10,343 nucleotides of DNA from CAJKWP01 sp050943075 (GCA_050943075.1 JBMNOM010000033.1:1-10343); one strand, 5' to 3'; shown: positions 1-7,413, counted from the stretch's first letter. Program-made: numbers and translations. Notes: generated from the letters alone by a model not told the origin.

Positions 1-1738
1 CCAAAAGTTCGTCTTCGTCAAGAATTTCCAAACATTCTTCAAGTGAAAGTTTTTTAATTGGATCAAGGCTTAAAGCATCATCACTGCCGCTTGCACGCAT
101 GTTTGAAAGTTGTTTTCTTTTGCACACGTTAACAACAATGTCTTCACTTCTTGGGTTAATTCCAACAATCATTCCTGAATACACTTTTTCGCCAGGAGTC
201 ACTAAAAGACGTCCTCTTTCTTGTGTGTAGAAAAGGCCATATTGCACTGCTTCGCCGTCTTCATAAGCAATAAGCATTCCGTGGTTTCTTCTTTCAATGT
301 TGCCTTTAAATTCTTCATAACGCAAGAAAATGTTGTTCATAACACCATTACCTTTGGTGTCGGTTAAAAATTGGCTTTTATATCCAAACAAACCTCTTGC
401 AGGAATTTCAAATATAAGGCGCATTCTGTCTTTGTTTGGTGACATTGAAAGCAAATTACCTTTTCTTGAGCCAATTGCCATCATAACACTTCCCACATTT
501 TCTTCTGGAACGTCAATCACCAATTTTTCAATAGGTTCACATTTTTTGCCATCAATTTCTTTAAAAATAACTTTTGGCATGCTAACTTGAAATTCATAGC
601 CATCTCTTCTCATGTTTTCAATCAAAATTGAAATGTGCATTTCCCCACGGCCAAGCACGCGGAAGCAATCTGGAGAATCTGTTTCAAAAACTTTCAAACT
701 TAAATCTTTTGTTGCTTCTTTCATCAAGCGTTCTCTTAAATGGCGGCTTGTTGAAAACTTTCCTTCCTTGCCAGAAAATGGGCTGTTGTTAACCAAGAAT
801 TGCATTTCAATGCTTGGTTCGCTGATTTTCACAAATGGAAGAGGTTCTTTAAACTCTCTAAAACTAATGGTGTCGCCAATTGTCACATCGTCAATTCCTG
901 TGATGATAACAATGTCGCCAGCAAAAGCTGTTTCAACATTTTCTTTTTTAAGCCCGCTGAACTCAAACAAAGATTGCACTTTGCCAAAATGTGATTTGTT
1001 TGCATCAAAGTAATTTGAAATTAAAACAGTTTCGTTAACTTTCAAAATGCCTTGTTCAATTTTACCAATCACCATTTTTCCAAAAAAGTCGTTTTGTTCT
1101 TGTGCACTAACAAGCATTCTAAATGGCTCTTCATAATCAGTTTTTGGTGCTGGAATGTGGTTTAACACAGTTTCAAAAAGTGGAATAAAGTCTGTTCCTT
1201 GTTCATCAAGTGAAAGTGAAGCAACACCTTCTCTTGCAGAAGCATAAACAACAGGGCTGTCAAGTTGTTCATCTGTTGCGTTAAGGTCCATTAAAAGTTC
1301 CAAAACTTCGTCAACAACTTCTTTAACTCTTGCGTCTTTTCTGTCAATTTTGTTAACAACAATAATCACTTTAAGGCCAAGTTCCAAAGCTTTTTCAAGC
1401 ACAAAACGTGTTTGTGGCATTGGGCCTTCGTAGGCGTCAACAACAAGCAACACACCTTCAATCATTTTAAGAACTCTTTCCACTTCACCGCCAAAGTCGG
1501 CGTGTCCTGGGGTATCCACAACGTTAATTTTTGTGTCTTTATAATAAAATGAGGCGTTTTTACTTAAAATTGTAATACCTCTTTCTTTTTCCAAAGCGTT
1601 GGAGTCCATAACTCTGTCTTCAACAACTTGATTTTGTCTAAAAACTCCACCTTGCTTAAGCATTTCATTCACCAAACTGGTTTTGCCGTGGTCAACGTGG
1701 GCAATAATTGCTATGTTTCTAATATCTTTCTTTTGCAT
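1..1738 (-). CDS. typA: Translational GTPase TypA/BipA, 3' end cut off by the window edge
   Basis: This is a ribosome-associated translational GTPase of the EF-G/LepA superfamily, which supports 50S assembly and growth under stress. I translated 579 codons from ATG 1738 to the edge. Usual family length is about 605-615 aa, so only a few dozen C-terminal residues are missing. The G domain carries G1 AHVDHGKT (residues 13-20), RGITI (53-57), DTPGH (75-79), NKID (129-132) and SAR (167-169). Family-specific C-terminal motifs are GRGEMHISILIENMRRDG (363-380), TKGNGVMNN (461-469) and NVCKRKQLSNMRASGSDDA (537-555), so TypA is clear over EF-G or LepA. No good Shine-Dalgarno precedes the ATG (upstream bases read AAAGTGTGAAAAAA). 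The start is nevertheless fixed by the usual short N-terminus before the P-loop. The gene is divergent from tRNA-His and probably monocistronic at its 5' end. No truncation or frameshift is seen in the visible part. Confidence 0.97.
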   Translation of the reverse strand, partial: MQKKDIRNIAIIAHVDHGKTSLVNEMLKQGGVFRQNQVVEDRVMDSNALEKERGITILSKNASFYYKDTKINVVDTPGHADFGGEVERVLKMIEGVLLVVDAYEGPMPQTRFVLEKALELGLKVIIVVNKIDRKDARVKEVVDEVLELLMDLNATDEQLDSPVVYASAREGVASLSLDEQGTDFIPLFETVLNHIPAPKTDYEEPFRMLVSAQEQNDFFGKMVIGKIEQGILKVNETVLISNYFDANKSHFGKVQSLFEFSGLKKENVETAFAGDIVIITGIDDVTIGDTISFREFKEPLPFVKISEPSIEMQFLVNNSPFSGKEGKFSTSRHLRERLMKEATKDLSLKVFETDSPDCFRVLGRGEMHISILIENMRRDGYEFQVSMPKVIFKEIDGKKCEPIEKLVIDVPEENVGSVMMAIGSRKGNLLSMSPNKDRMRLIFEIPARGLFGYKSQFLTDTKGNGVMNNIFLRYEEFKGNIERRNHGMLIAYEDGEAVQYGLFYTQERGRLLVTPGEKVYSGMIVGINPRSEDIVVNVCKRKQLSNMRASGSDDALSLDPIKKLSLEECLEILDEDELL

Positions 1739-1767
1739 TTTTTTCACACTTTTAGTTAAATTTATTT

Positions 1768-1785
1768 TTCACTATTTAAAGTGAA
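1768..1785. repeat. Perfect 6-bp inverted repeat in the typA leader
   Basis: TTCACT and AGTGAA are separated by ATTTAA. The repeat lies 30-47 bases upstream of the typA ATG, inside the predicted typA 5' leader. It could be a small RNA hairpin or an operator half-site pair. It is short and AT-rich, so chance is also possible. Confidence 0.3.
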
Positions 1786-1825
1786 TTTATAATAAAATTT
1801 CAAACTTTGCAAGTATATCACATTT

Positions 1826-1853
1826 ATTATAAAAATTAAATATGTTTTTTTAA
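1826..1853 (-). promoter_or_regulatory. Candidate sigma-A promoter of typA
   Basis: On the minus strand a perfect TATAAT (1826-1831) is preceded at 16 bp by TTAAAA (1848-1853, 4 of 6 to TTGACA). This would give a leader of roughly 80 nt before ATG 1738. The -35 is weak and the region is very AT-rich, so this is an inference. Confidence 0.4.
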
Positions 1854-1898
1854 GTTTTCAAAAAAAATTTTGGGTTGAATGTTTTTAGCACATTTTAA

Positions 1899-1927
1899 TT
1901 TACACAACTAAAATTATTTTATATAAT
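1899..1927 (+). promoter_or_regulatory. Upstream (distal) sigma-A promoter facing tRNA-His
   Basis: TTTACA (1899-1904, 5 of 6 to consensus), a 17-bp spacer, then perfect TATAAT (1922-1927). The predicted transcript starts near 1934, about 110 bases before the tRNA. It points to the same gene as the proximal promoter at 2003-2031, so the two look like tandem promoters. Confidence 0.5.
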
Positions 1928-2002
1928 ATTTTGCATATTATTTTGAAATTTTTAAACACAAGAAAATTAAAACAAAATGCTTGCACAATTTTAAGAAAAA
2001 CA

Positions 2003-2031
2003 TTGACAAAGTTAAAAAAATTGTATATATT
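2003..2031 (+). promoter_or_regulatory. Proximal sigma-A promoter of tRNA-His
   Basis: Perfect -35 TTGACA (2003-2008), optimal 17-bp spacer, and -10 TATATT (2026-2031, 5 of 6). Transcription would start near 2038, only about 8 bases before the mature tRNA 5' end. This is the best promoter match in the window. Confidence 0.8.
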
Positions 2032-2045
2032 AGTTTAGGATTTGT

Positions 2046-2122
<77 letters not shown>

Positions 2123-2130
2123 TAAATCAA

Positions 2131-2156
2131 AAACCACTAAATATAGTGGTTTTTTT
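2131..2156 (+). terminator. Intrinsic terminator of tRNA-His
   Basis: A perfect 9-bp stem (AAACCACTA with TAGTGGTTT) encloses the 4-base loop AATA and runs into a T tract ending at 2156. It begins 9 bases after the tRNA CCA end. Confidence 0.9.
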
Positions 2157-2219
2157 GTTATTTTATAAGCAAAAACAACATTTAGGCAAAAATTAGGCAA
2201 CAAAGTTGTTTTCTTTTCC

Positions 2220-2251
2220 AAAAAAACACCTTGCAAAATGAGGTGTTTTTT
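2220..2251 (-). terminator. Terminator of the Ig-like surface protein gene, probably bidirectional
   Basis: A 10-bp stem (2222-2231 with 2241-2250, core ACACCT/AGGTGT) has a 9-base loop. On the minus strand the 3' arm ends in a run of seven T (2226-2220), about 40 bases after the stop of the gene at 2293. The plus strand also ends in six T, so it can back up the tRNA-His terminator. Confidence 0.8.
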
Positions 2252-2292
2252 AATGTATTTTTTATTACAAACGTAAAAGCATTTACGAAAGT

Positions 2293-3804
2293 TTAAGCAA
2301 TAACAAAGTTAAATTCAAATTCAACTTCAAGTGCCAAAACAACAAAAGTGATTGTTTGGCTTGTTTGTAAATTCACAACCAAAACTTTGCCTTCTAAATA
2401 AAAGTTTTCATTGCTTTCATCCCAGTTTTTAATTGTGATAAATTCATTAATTAAAGCGTTTGTTTCATCTTGCAAACGCAATTGAAAAATGTGCAAGCCC
2501 GCACTTAAATTGATTGCGTTTTTATTGTCAGAACTAAATTCTTCAGCGCCTTTTATTAAAACAAGTTTATAAACCTTTTCTTCTTCCTCTGGTGGCAAAA
2601 CTTTGTTTACTTTAACAATAAATGTTTTAAAAATATTTTGGTTGCCAACAAGTTTAACAATAATTTCAAATTCACCACAATTCAACGCGGTTAATGTGCT
2701 TGTTGTTTCATCAAACAAAAAGTTTGTGTCGTGAACAATTTTAAATTCTTTGTTTAAAGCAAAGGCAGGCAAAATGTTAAAAACTTCAATTTCAACACTT
2801 TCATTTTCAAAAAGTTCAACTTTTGAAAGCATTTTGCCATTAAGTTTAAAATCAAAACTTTGTGGCTTAATTTCTTGCACAACAATTTCAAAAGTTTTGT
2901 CGTAAAACAAAACAGCTTTGGATTTTATTGTCACACTTGTGCTGCCAAGCTTAACTGCAGAAAACACCCCATTTTCATGTGTGACATTGTCATTTGACAA
3001 AACAACTTGCCAGTCGGAATTAAAATTTAAAATTCTTGCTGTGTCAAAAATCATGTTTTCATACGCTTCTTGTTTTGCGTTGCTTAAAAGGTTCAAAGTT
3101 AAAATGTCATTTTCAAACATAAAAGCTTTTTCAAAATTAACATCTAAATTGTTGTTAAAAGCTTGCGAAGTGTTTGAATAAGTTAACGAGCCAACTTGAA
3201 TTTTAAAAACACCACTTTCAAGCAAATTAAATTCAATAACTGCTTGTGTGTTGTCTTGCCCACTAACAACAGCAGAAACAATGTGAACATTTTCAGTTGC
3301 CACAAAATTTTTGTTTAACAAACTGAAGTTTGTACTCACCTGCAATTTATAATTTTTGTAATTACCTCCAGCATTAAGCCCAGAATAAAAAACACCTTCA
3401 TCAAACTCAAGCATATTAAAAGCAATAAACGCTTTTGAAACAGTTATGTGAATTTGCTTTTCAATTGATAACCCATCATACTCCGCTTTGACATAACAAA
3501 CAACACTTCCGCTTGAAAGCGCTGTGAGTGTGAAATTGCTAACAGCAACAACATCATTTTTTGGAAGGGTTGTTGTAATTACGGCATTTTCATAATTACA
3601 AAAAGCATAAAAAAGTTTTTCCTCACCCTCAACAAGTGTTAAGGCTTGAGGAACTGTTAATGTTATTTCCTCTCTTTCATCAGCAACAACTTCTGGGTTT
3701 GTGTGATAGTTTGCGGCATCTTCTGGGCGCAAAGCAAGATATATCACTCCAACACAAAGAGCACCGATCAAGCAAAAAATTAAAACTGTATAAAACGCCT
3801 TCAT
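2293..3804 (-). CDS. Membrane-anchored extracellular protein with Ig-like beta domains, function unknown
   Basis: A 503-aa protein that I cannot assign to a named family. Residues 1-26 form one hydrophobic helix after MK, either a signal anchor or an uncleaved signal. Cys17 follows Gly-Ala-Leu, so a proper lipobox is absent. The rest is hydrophilic, beta-rich and repetitive in layout. Segments at about 47-124, 228-310 and 328-401 each end in the alternating strand pattern of bacterial Ig-like (Big_2-type) domains, for example FSAVKLGSTSVTIKSK (281-296) and LTALNCGEFEIIVKLV (371-386). Cys69 and Cys103 in the first domain could form a disulfide. A PPEEEE linker (404-409) leads to a last beta domain (410-503). 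There is no sortase motif and no catalytic signature. The start at ATG 3804 is required to keep the anchor, yet no Shine-Dalgarno precedes it. The gene has its own promoter and terminator, so it is a single-gene unit. An adhesive, structural or envelope-binding role is inference only. Confidence 0.85.
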   Translation of the reverse strand: MKAFYTVLIFCLIGALCVGVIYLALRPEDAANYHTNPEVVADEREEITLTVPQALTLVEGEEKLFYAFCNYENAVITTTLPKNDVVAVSNFTLTALSSGSVVCYVKAEYDGLSIEKQIHITVSKAFIAFNMLEFDEGVFYSGLNAGGNYKNYKLQVSTNFSLLNKNFVATENVHIVSAVVSGQDNTQAVIEFNLLESGVFKIQVGSLTYSNTSQAFNNNLDVNFEKAFMFENDILTLNLLSNAKQEAYENMIFDTARILNFNSDWQVVLSNDNVTHENGVFSAVKLGSTSVTIKSKAVLFYDKTFEIVVQEIKPQSFDFKLNGKMLSKVELFENESVEIEVFNILPAFALNKEFKIVHDTNFLFDETTSTLTALNCGEFEIIVKLVGNQNIFKTFIVKVNKVLPPEEEEKVYKLVLIKGAEEFSSDNKNAINLSAGLHIFQLRLQDETNALINEFITIKNWDESNENFYLEGKVLVVNLQTSQTITFVVLALEVEFEFNFVIA

Positions 3805-3815
3805 TAATTAAAATT

Positions 3816-3844
3816 AGTTTAGCAAAATTGGGGTTTTTAGGCAA
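3816..3844 (-). promoter_or_regulatory. Extended -10 promoter placed almost on the start codon of the Ig-like protein gene
   Basis: On the minus strand TTGCCT (3839-3844) is followed at 17 bp by TAAACT (3816-3821), preceded by TGC, which is an extended -10 element. Only 11 bases lie between the -10 and the ATG at 3804, so transcription would begin about 5 bases before the ATG. Each hexamer matches 4 of 6 consensus bases. A second -35-like TTGATA lies at 3850-3855 but has no well-spaced -10. Confidence 0.45.
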
Positions 3845-3853
3845 TTAAATATC

Positions 3854-3891
3854 AAAAAATGGCAAAAATTCTGTATTTTTTGCCATTTTTT
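3854..3891 (-). terminator. Strong bidirectional terminator after the small membrane protein gene
   Basis: A perfect 15-bp stem pairs 3854-3868 with 3877-3891 around an 8-base loop. Its GC core is TGGC/GCCA, flanked by A and T runs that supply a U tract on both strands. It lies about 58 bases past the stop at 3950 and separates that gene from the promoter of the next one. Confidence 0.9.
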
Positions 3892-3949
3892 ATAAAAATT
3901 TATCACATATTGCATTGTTTTGTTGAATTTAATTTTATTCTAACAAGTT

Positions 3950-4561
3950 TTATTTATCATAATAAAAAGTTTCATAATCTATGTTTTTTGGTGAAAATTG
4001 CAAACTAATTTTTTGTTTTGAAAACACAATAAGTGCTGAAACAAGCCATGCAATTAAACAGGCAGAAAAAATATTAAACTCCAAAAAAGCTGATTCCAAA
4101 GTTTCAAATTTAACCAAATGGAAAATTATGTTTCCCAAATTAATTCCAAAAAACAAGGAAGAAAATGCTGTTTGAAAATTGTTTGAATTAAGCCCAACCA
4201 CCGCCCCTAAAGAAACAGCCAAAAAGATGAATGGACTGATGACAAATGTGTAGGTGTCAAATTGCCCAAGGCTGTAAAGAAGTGTGACTAAAGTTGATAA
4301 TAACAAGGAAAAAACAAACCTTGAAAAGTTTTTAATTTTAAAAAGCAAAACAACGCTAAGAAACAAAGGAAAAACTGTCTTGTCAAAGTAAACTTCTGTG
4401 TTAAAAATTGCAACTGGTGGCAAAAAAACACCAACAATAAACCCAGCAATAATTAAAAGACAAGCAAGCTTATTTATTTTTAATGTTTTTAAAACGCTTT
4501 CTCCAACGCCAAACGCAATTAAAATGAAAAGTGTGCCAAGCACAAGCAAATTAACGTTCAT
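3950..4561 (-). CDS. Small multipass membrane protein, DUF1614-like layout
   Basis: A 203-aa, very hydrophobic protein with about six or seven predicted membrane segments (near residues 4-21, 31-52, 62-76, 80-98, 104-124, 132-150 and 162-180) and a short polar C-tail ending FYYDK. The order of features resembles what I recall of DUF1614 membrane proteins: a first helix followed by a VLKTL-like turn, a second helix, a loop, a DKTVFPLFLSVVLL segment, then an SLGAVVGLNSNNFQTAF stretch. That family also has no known function, so the assignment is tentative. I chose ATG 4561 because AGGAG sits exactly 7 bases upstream. A longer frame from TTG 4597 (215 aa) has no ribosome binding site. The gene follows the Ca2+ ATPase by 66 bases with a terminator-like hairpin between them. 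It may depend on read-through or on a promoter inside the ATPase gene. A terminator follows its stop. Confidence 0.8.
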   Translation of the reverse strand: MNVNLLVLGTLFILIAFGVGESVLKTLKINKLACLLIIAGFIVGVFLPPVAIFNTEVYFDKTVFPLFLSVVLLFKIKNFSRFVFSLLLSTLVTLLYSLGQFDTYTFVISPFIFLAVSLGAVVGLNSNNFQTAFSSLFFGINLGNIIFHLVKFETLESAFLEFNIFSACLIAWLVSALIVFSKQKISLQFSPKNIDYETFYYDK

Positions 4562-4562
4562 G

Positions 4563-4606
4563 AAAAAACTCCTGCTTTTTATTGATAGTTTTCTCAAAAG
4601 CAGAAG
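4563..4606 (-). terminator. Terminator-like hairpin after the Ca2+ ATPase gene that buries the next ribosome binding site
   Basis: On the minus strand CTTCTGCTTTT (4606-4596) pairs with AAAAGCAGGAG (4579-4569). The stem has 11 bp including one G-U pair, the loop has 16 bases, and six T follow directly (4568-4563). This is the form of an intrinsic terminator for the ATPase gene, 22 bases after its stop. The 3' arm contains the whole AGGAG of the membrane protein gene. The same element could therefore act as terminator, attenuator or translational block. Stem GC content is modest, so efficiency is uncertain. Confidence 0.6.
4569..4573 (-). promoter_or_regulatory. Ribosome binding site that fixes the start of the small membrane protein
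   Basis: AGGAG on the minus strand, 7 bases before ATG 4561. It decides for the 203-aa start over the TTG at 4597. It is fully paired in the hairpin at 4569-4606. Confidence 0.75.
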
Positions 4607-4627
4607 TTTTATGCGTTTAAATTTGCA

Positions 4628-7309
4628 TTACATTTGATTATTTTCAGCGGTTTTTGCGTTTAATTTTTTTTGCTTTTTATTGTGTGTTTTGTTTAAAACA
4701 AACTTAATAATTTCACTTATTGGCAAAATTAAAAATGCAAATGAAATTGAAATTGCCCATTGATACAAACTGAGTGAGGTGAATTTTAAAATTTGATTAA
4801 TTGGTGTTGCAACAACAGCAACTAAAAGCAAAACGCCAACAATGAAGGCAAGGTTTCCAAACTTGTTTTTAAATGGGTTATTTGAAACAAACGAAGTGTT
4901 GTATTTTGCAGAGTAAATATAGAAAAGTTGAATCATATTAAGGCAAACAAATGCCATGGTTGAAGCAACAACATTTTGTCCTGGGAAAAGCTTGGCTGCA
5001 AAGAAAAACGCACCCAAAACCAAAATTCCTTGCGACAAACCAGAGAAAAGAATTGTTAAAACATTAATTTTTGAAAAAATTGCTGGTTTTTCTTGTTTTT
5101 CCATAATGTTTTTCTCGGCTGGTTCAAAACTTAAACTGATTGAAGGCAAAGTGTCTGTGATTAAGTTGACAAACAAAATTTGAATTGGCAACAAAAATAC
5201 AAGTTTTGGGAAGAAAATGTTTGCAAAAAAAATTGCAATAATTTCCGCAAGATTTGCACTGAACAAAAATCTTATTGTTTTTGTGATGTTTGCAAAAATC
5301 TTTCTGCCCTCTTCAACCGCAATAACAATTGTTGCAAAGTTGTCGTCCGCAATGACAATGTCGGCCACGTCTTTTGTTATTTCTGTGCCAGTTATGCCCA
5401 TTCCCACGCCAATTGACGCTTGTTTTAAGCTTGGCGCGTCATTCACACCATCACCTGTCATTGCTGTCACTTTTCCAAGTGTTTTAAAGCCTTGCACAAT
5501 TCTCACTTTGTTTTCTGGGCTGACACGCGCAAAAACATTAATTGTTTTAAGTTTTTCCAAAAACTCTTCATCATTCATTTTGTCAATTTCAACACCAGTT
5601 AAAACTTGGCTTTCTTTTTCCACAATTCCAGTTTGTTTTGCAATTGCAAACGCTGTCACAGAATGATCGCCTGTAATCATAACTGGACGAATGCCGGCTT
5701 TTTTGCACTTTTCAATTGCTTCTGCAACTTCTTTTCTTGGTGGGTCAATCATTCCAATAAGGCCAACAAACACCATATCTTCTTCCCAGTTGTCGGTGTT
5801 TGAGGTTTGCTCTTTTGAAATGTCCTTAAAGCAAAATGCAAGCACTCGCAAAGCGTCACGACCAAACTTGTTGTTTGCTTTTTCAATTTGTTTTTTTTCT
5901 TCATCATCAAGTGGCAAAATTTTGTTGTCAATTAAAATTTTGGAACAAATTTTTAAAACAGAGTTAATTGCGCCTTTGGAATAAAGTGTGTATTTGTCTT
6001 TTTTAACATTTAATGTTGTCATTAGCTTGCGGTTTGAATTGAAAGAAATTTCAGCCACACGCATATTCTCTTTTTCAATTAAATGTTTTTGAAAACCCTT
6101 TTCTTGAAAAAATGAAACAAGTGCTGTTTCTGTGGAGTCGCCAATAAGTGCGTTTCCACTTTGTTTTGTGTCGTTGCAAAGCATTGCAATTTTTGTTAAA
6201 CTTTCAAATGCTTTGTTATTCTCCACAAACTCTGTTTGGTAAATTTTGTTGTTTAAGTAAAGATTTGTGACAGTCATTTTGTTTTGTGTTATTGTGCCAG
6301 TTTTGTCTGAACAAATCACTTCGCACGCGCCAAGTGTTTCCACTGCTTGCAGTTTTTTAACAATGACATTGTTTTTGGCAAGAAGAGAAACTCCAAAGCT
6401 TGAAATAACTGTGATTACAGCTGGCAAACTTTCAGGAATTGCTGCCACGCAAAGTGCAACAGCAATTAAAAATTTTTCAGTCAGTTTTTGTTCTGGGTGC
6501 AAAAAGAGTTCAAGCACAAAAGTTAACGCAGCAACAACCAAAACAGAATATGTGATAACCTTGCCCACTTTTTCCATGTTTTTTTCAAGATGTGAAAGTT
6601 CTTTTTTGTTTGTTGTCACAAGTGTTGCAATTTTGCCAATTTCTGTGTCGTTGCCAATTTTAACAACTAAGGCTTTTGCCCTGCCATTTGAAATTAAAGT
6701 GCCTTTAAAAAGCATATTTTTTCTGTCGGCCAAGGCAACATTTTCTTCTTTGATTGCTTTTGCTTCTTTGTAAACCCCAGTGCTTTCTCCAGTGAGTGCA
6801 GCTTCTTCCACAACAAGGTTGATACCTTCAATTAAAAGTGCATCAGCAGGCACAATGTCGCCAGACTCTAACAAAATGACATCACCAATTGCTAAAAGGC
6901 TTGTTTTAATTTTAACAATTTCCCCATCACGCAAAACAAAACATTCACTTTGTGACAAATTTTTAAGTTTTTCAAGCGAAGCTTCTGCTTTTGCTTCTTG
7001 AATATAACTCATTGTTGCGTTCAAAAACACAATGCCCACAATTAAAACAACATCAACAAGGTCGGAATAATTTCCTTCAATTAAAGTGATGACCAAAGAA
7101 ATTGCAGCAGAAACCAAAAGAATAATTATCATCAAATCTTTAAAATGTGAAAAAAATTTTTTAAACTTACTAACTTTTTCTTGTTTTGCAAATTCATTCA
7201 AACCATAAAGCTGGTTTCTTTTTTGCGCCTCTTCTTGCGACAGTCCATTATGCGAAGAATTCAATTTTTCAAAAGCTTGATTTGCAGTTAGTGTGTGAAA
7301 GTGTTTCAT
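4628..7309 (-). CDS. P-type Ca2+-transporting ATPase (SERCA/PMCA-like, P2 type)
   Basis: An 893-aa cation pump of the inner membrane that uses ATP to export Ca2+ from the cytosol. The family order is complete. There is an N-terminal cation-ATPase domain (about 1-75) and helices M1-M2 (about 58-103). The actuator domain carries TGES (173-176) and M4 carries IPESLP (291-296). The phosphorylation site is DKTGT with Asp335. SKGA (444-447) lies in the nucleotide domain, followed by TGDH (546-549), TGDGVND (618-624) and six C-terminal helices. Ion-binding residues of Ca2+ pumps are present: Glu293 in M4, Asn686 and Glu689 in M5, and Asn715, Thr718 and Asp719 in M6. This supports Ca2+ over K+, heavy metal or H+ transport, though Mn2+ cannot be excluded. 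Length is normal for bacterial members. ATG 7309 has AGGAG 5 bases upstream (7315-7319). The gene is separated from era by a terminator and has its own candidate promoter. A lysine-rich tail (about 871-886) closes the protein. Confidence 0.95.
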   Translation of the reverse strand: MKHFHTLTANQAFEKLNSSHNGLSQEEAQKRNQLYGLNEFAKQEKVSKFKKFFSHFKDLMIIILLVSAAISLVITLIEGNYSDLVDVVLIVGIVFLNATMSYIQEAKAEASLEKLKNLSQSECFVLRDGEIVKIKTSLLAIGDVILLESGDIVPADALLIEGINLVVEEAALTGESTGVYKEAKAIKEENVALADRKNMLFKGTLISNGRAKALVVKIGNDTEIGKIATLVTTNKKELSHLEKNMEKVGKVITYSVLVVAALTFVLELFLHPEQKLTEKFLIAVALCVAAIPESLPAVITVISSFGVSLLAKNNVIVKKLQAVETLGACEVICSDKTGTITQNKMTVTNLYLNNKIYQTEFVENNKAFESLTKIAMLCNDTKQSGNALIGDSTETALVSFFQEKGFQKHLIEKENMRVAEISFNSNRKLMTTLNVKKDKYTLYSKGAINSVLKICSKILIDNKILPLDDEEKKQIEKANNKFGRDALRVLAFCFKDISKEQTSNTDNWEEDMVFVGLIGMIDPPRKEVAEAIEKCKKAGIRPVMITGDHSVTAFAIAKQTGIVEKESQVLTGVEIDKMNDEEFLEKLKTINVFARVSPENKVRIVQGFKTLGKVTAMTGDGVNDAPSLKQASIGVGMGITGTEITKDVADIVIADDNFATIVIAVEEGRKIFANITKTIRFLFSANLAEIIAIFFANIFFPKLVFLLPIQILFVNLITDTLPSISLSFEPAEKNIMEKQEKPAIFSKINVLTILFSGLSQGILVLGAFFFAAKLFPGQNVVASTMAFVCLNMIQLFYIYSAKYNTSFVSNNPFKNKFGNLAFIVGVLLLVAVVATPINQILKFTSLSLYQWAISISFAFLILPISEIIKFVLNKTHNKKQKKLNAKTAENNQM

Positions 7310-7358
7310 CTCTTCTCCTATGTTGATGTTTTATTGCTATTATTGTTTATTTGACTAT

Positions 7359-7387
7359 ATTTTATATAATTTATTTAAAATTTGAAA
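7359..7387 (-). promoter_or_regulatory. Candidate promoter of the Ca2+ ATPase gene
   Basis: On the minus strand TTTCAA (7382-7387) lies 17 bp before TAAAAT (7359-7364, 5 of 6 to TATAAT), giving a leader of about 43 bases to ATG 7309. The -35 is poor and the whole stretch is A+T. A promoter is expected here because a terminator lies just upstream. Confidence 0.35.
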
Positions 7388-7413
7388 TTAATAAAGCACA
7401 ATTTCTTTAAAAA

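Larger units (their letters stand above)
1739..2045. other. Very AT-rich divergent intergenic region between typA and tRNA-His
   Basis: About 307 bases with no convincing coding sequence. It holds a candidate typA promoter on the minus strand, a small perfect inverted repeat in the typA leader, and two sigma-A-type promoters in tandem facing tRNA-His on the plus strand (listed separately). A short plus-strand frame that starts at 1981 reads through the tRNA and its terminator and is not a gene. Confidence 0.7.

Noticed and set aside
2172..2212. Inverted repeat AAAACAAC/GTTGTTTT with a direct repeat of TTAGGCAA between the arms
   Set aside because: It is short and low in complexity with a long loop, and it lies between two better terminators. 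I see no tandem array or CRISPR pattern.
3753..3804. Lipoprotein signal at the N-terminus of the Ig-like protein
   Set aside because: Cys17 is preceded by Gly-Ala-Leu. Leu at the residue just before Cys does not fit a lipobox, so a membrane anchor is more likely.
4562..4597. Longer form of the small membrane protein starting at TTG 4597
   Set aside because: No ribosome binding site precedes it, and its first codons lie inside the hairpin. ATG 4561 has AGGAG at ideal spacing.
5217..5666. Long plus-strand open frames inside the Ca2+ ATPase gene
   Set aside because: They are antisense shadows of a complete, motif-rich gene on the other strand.
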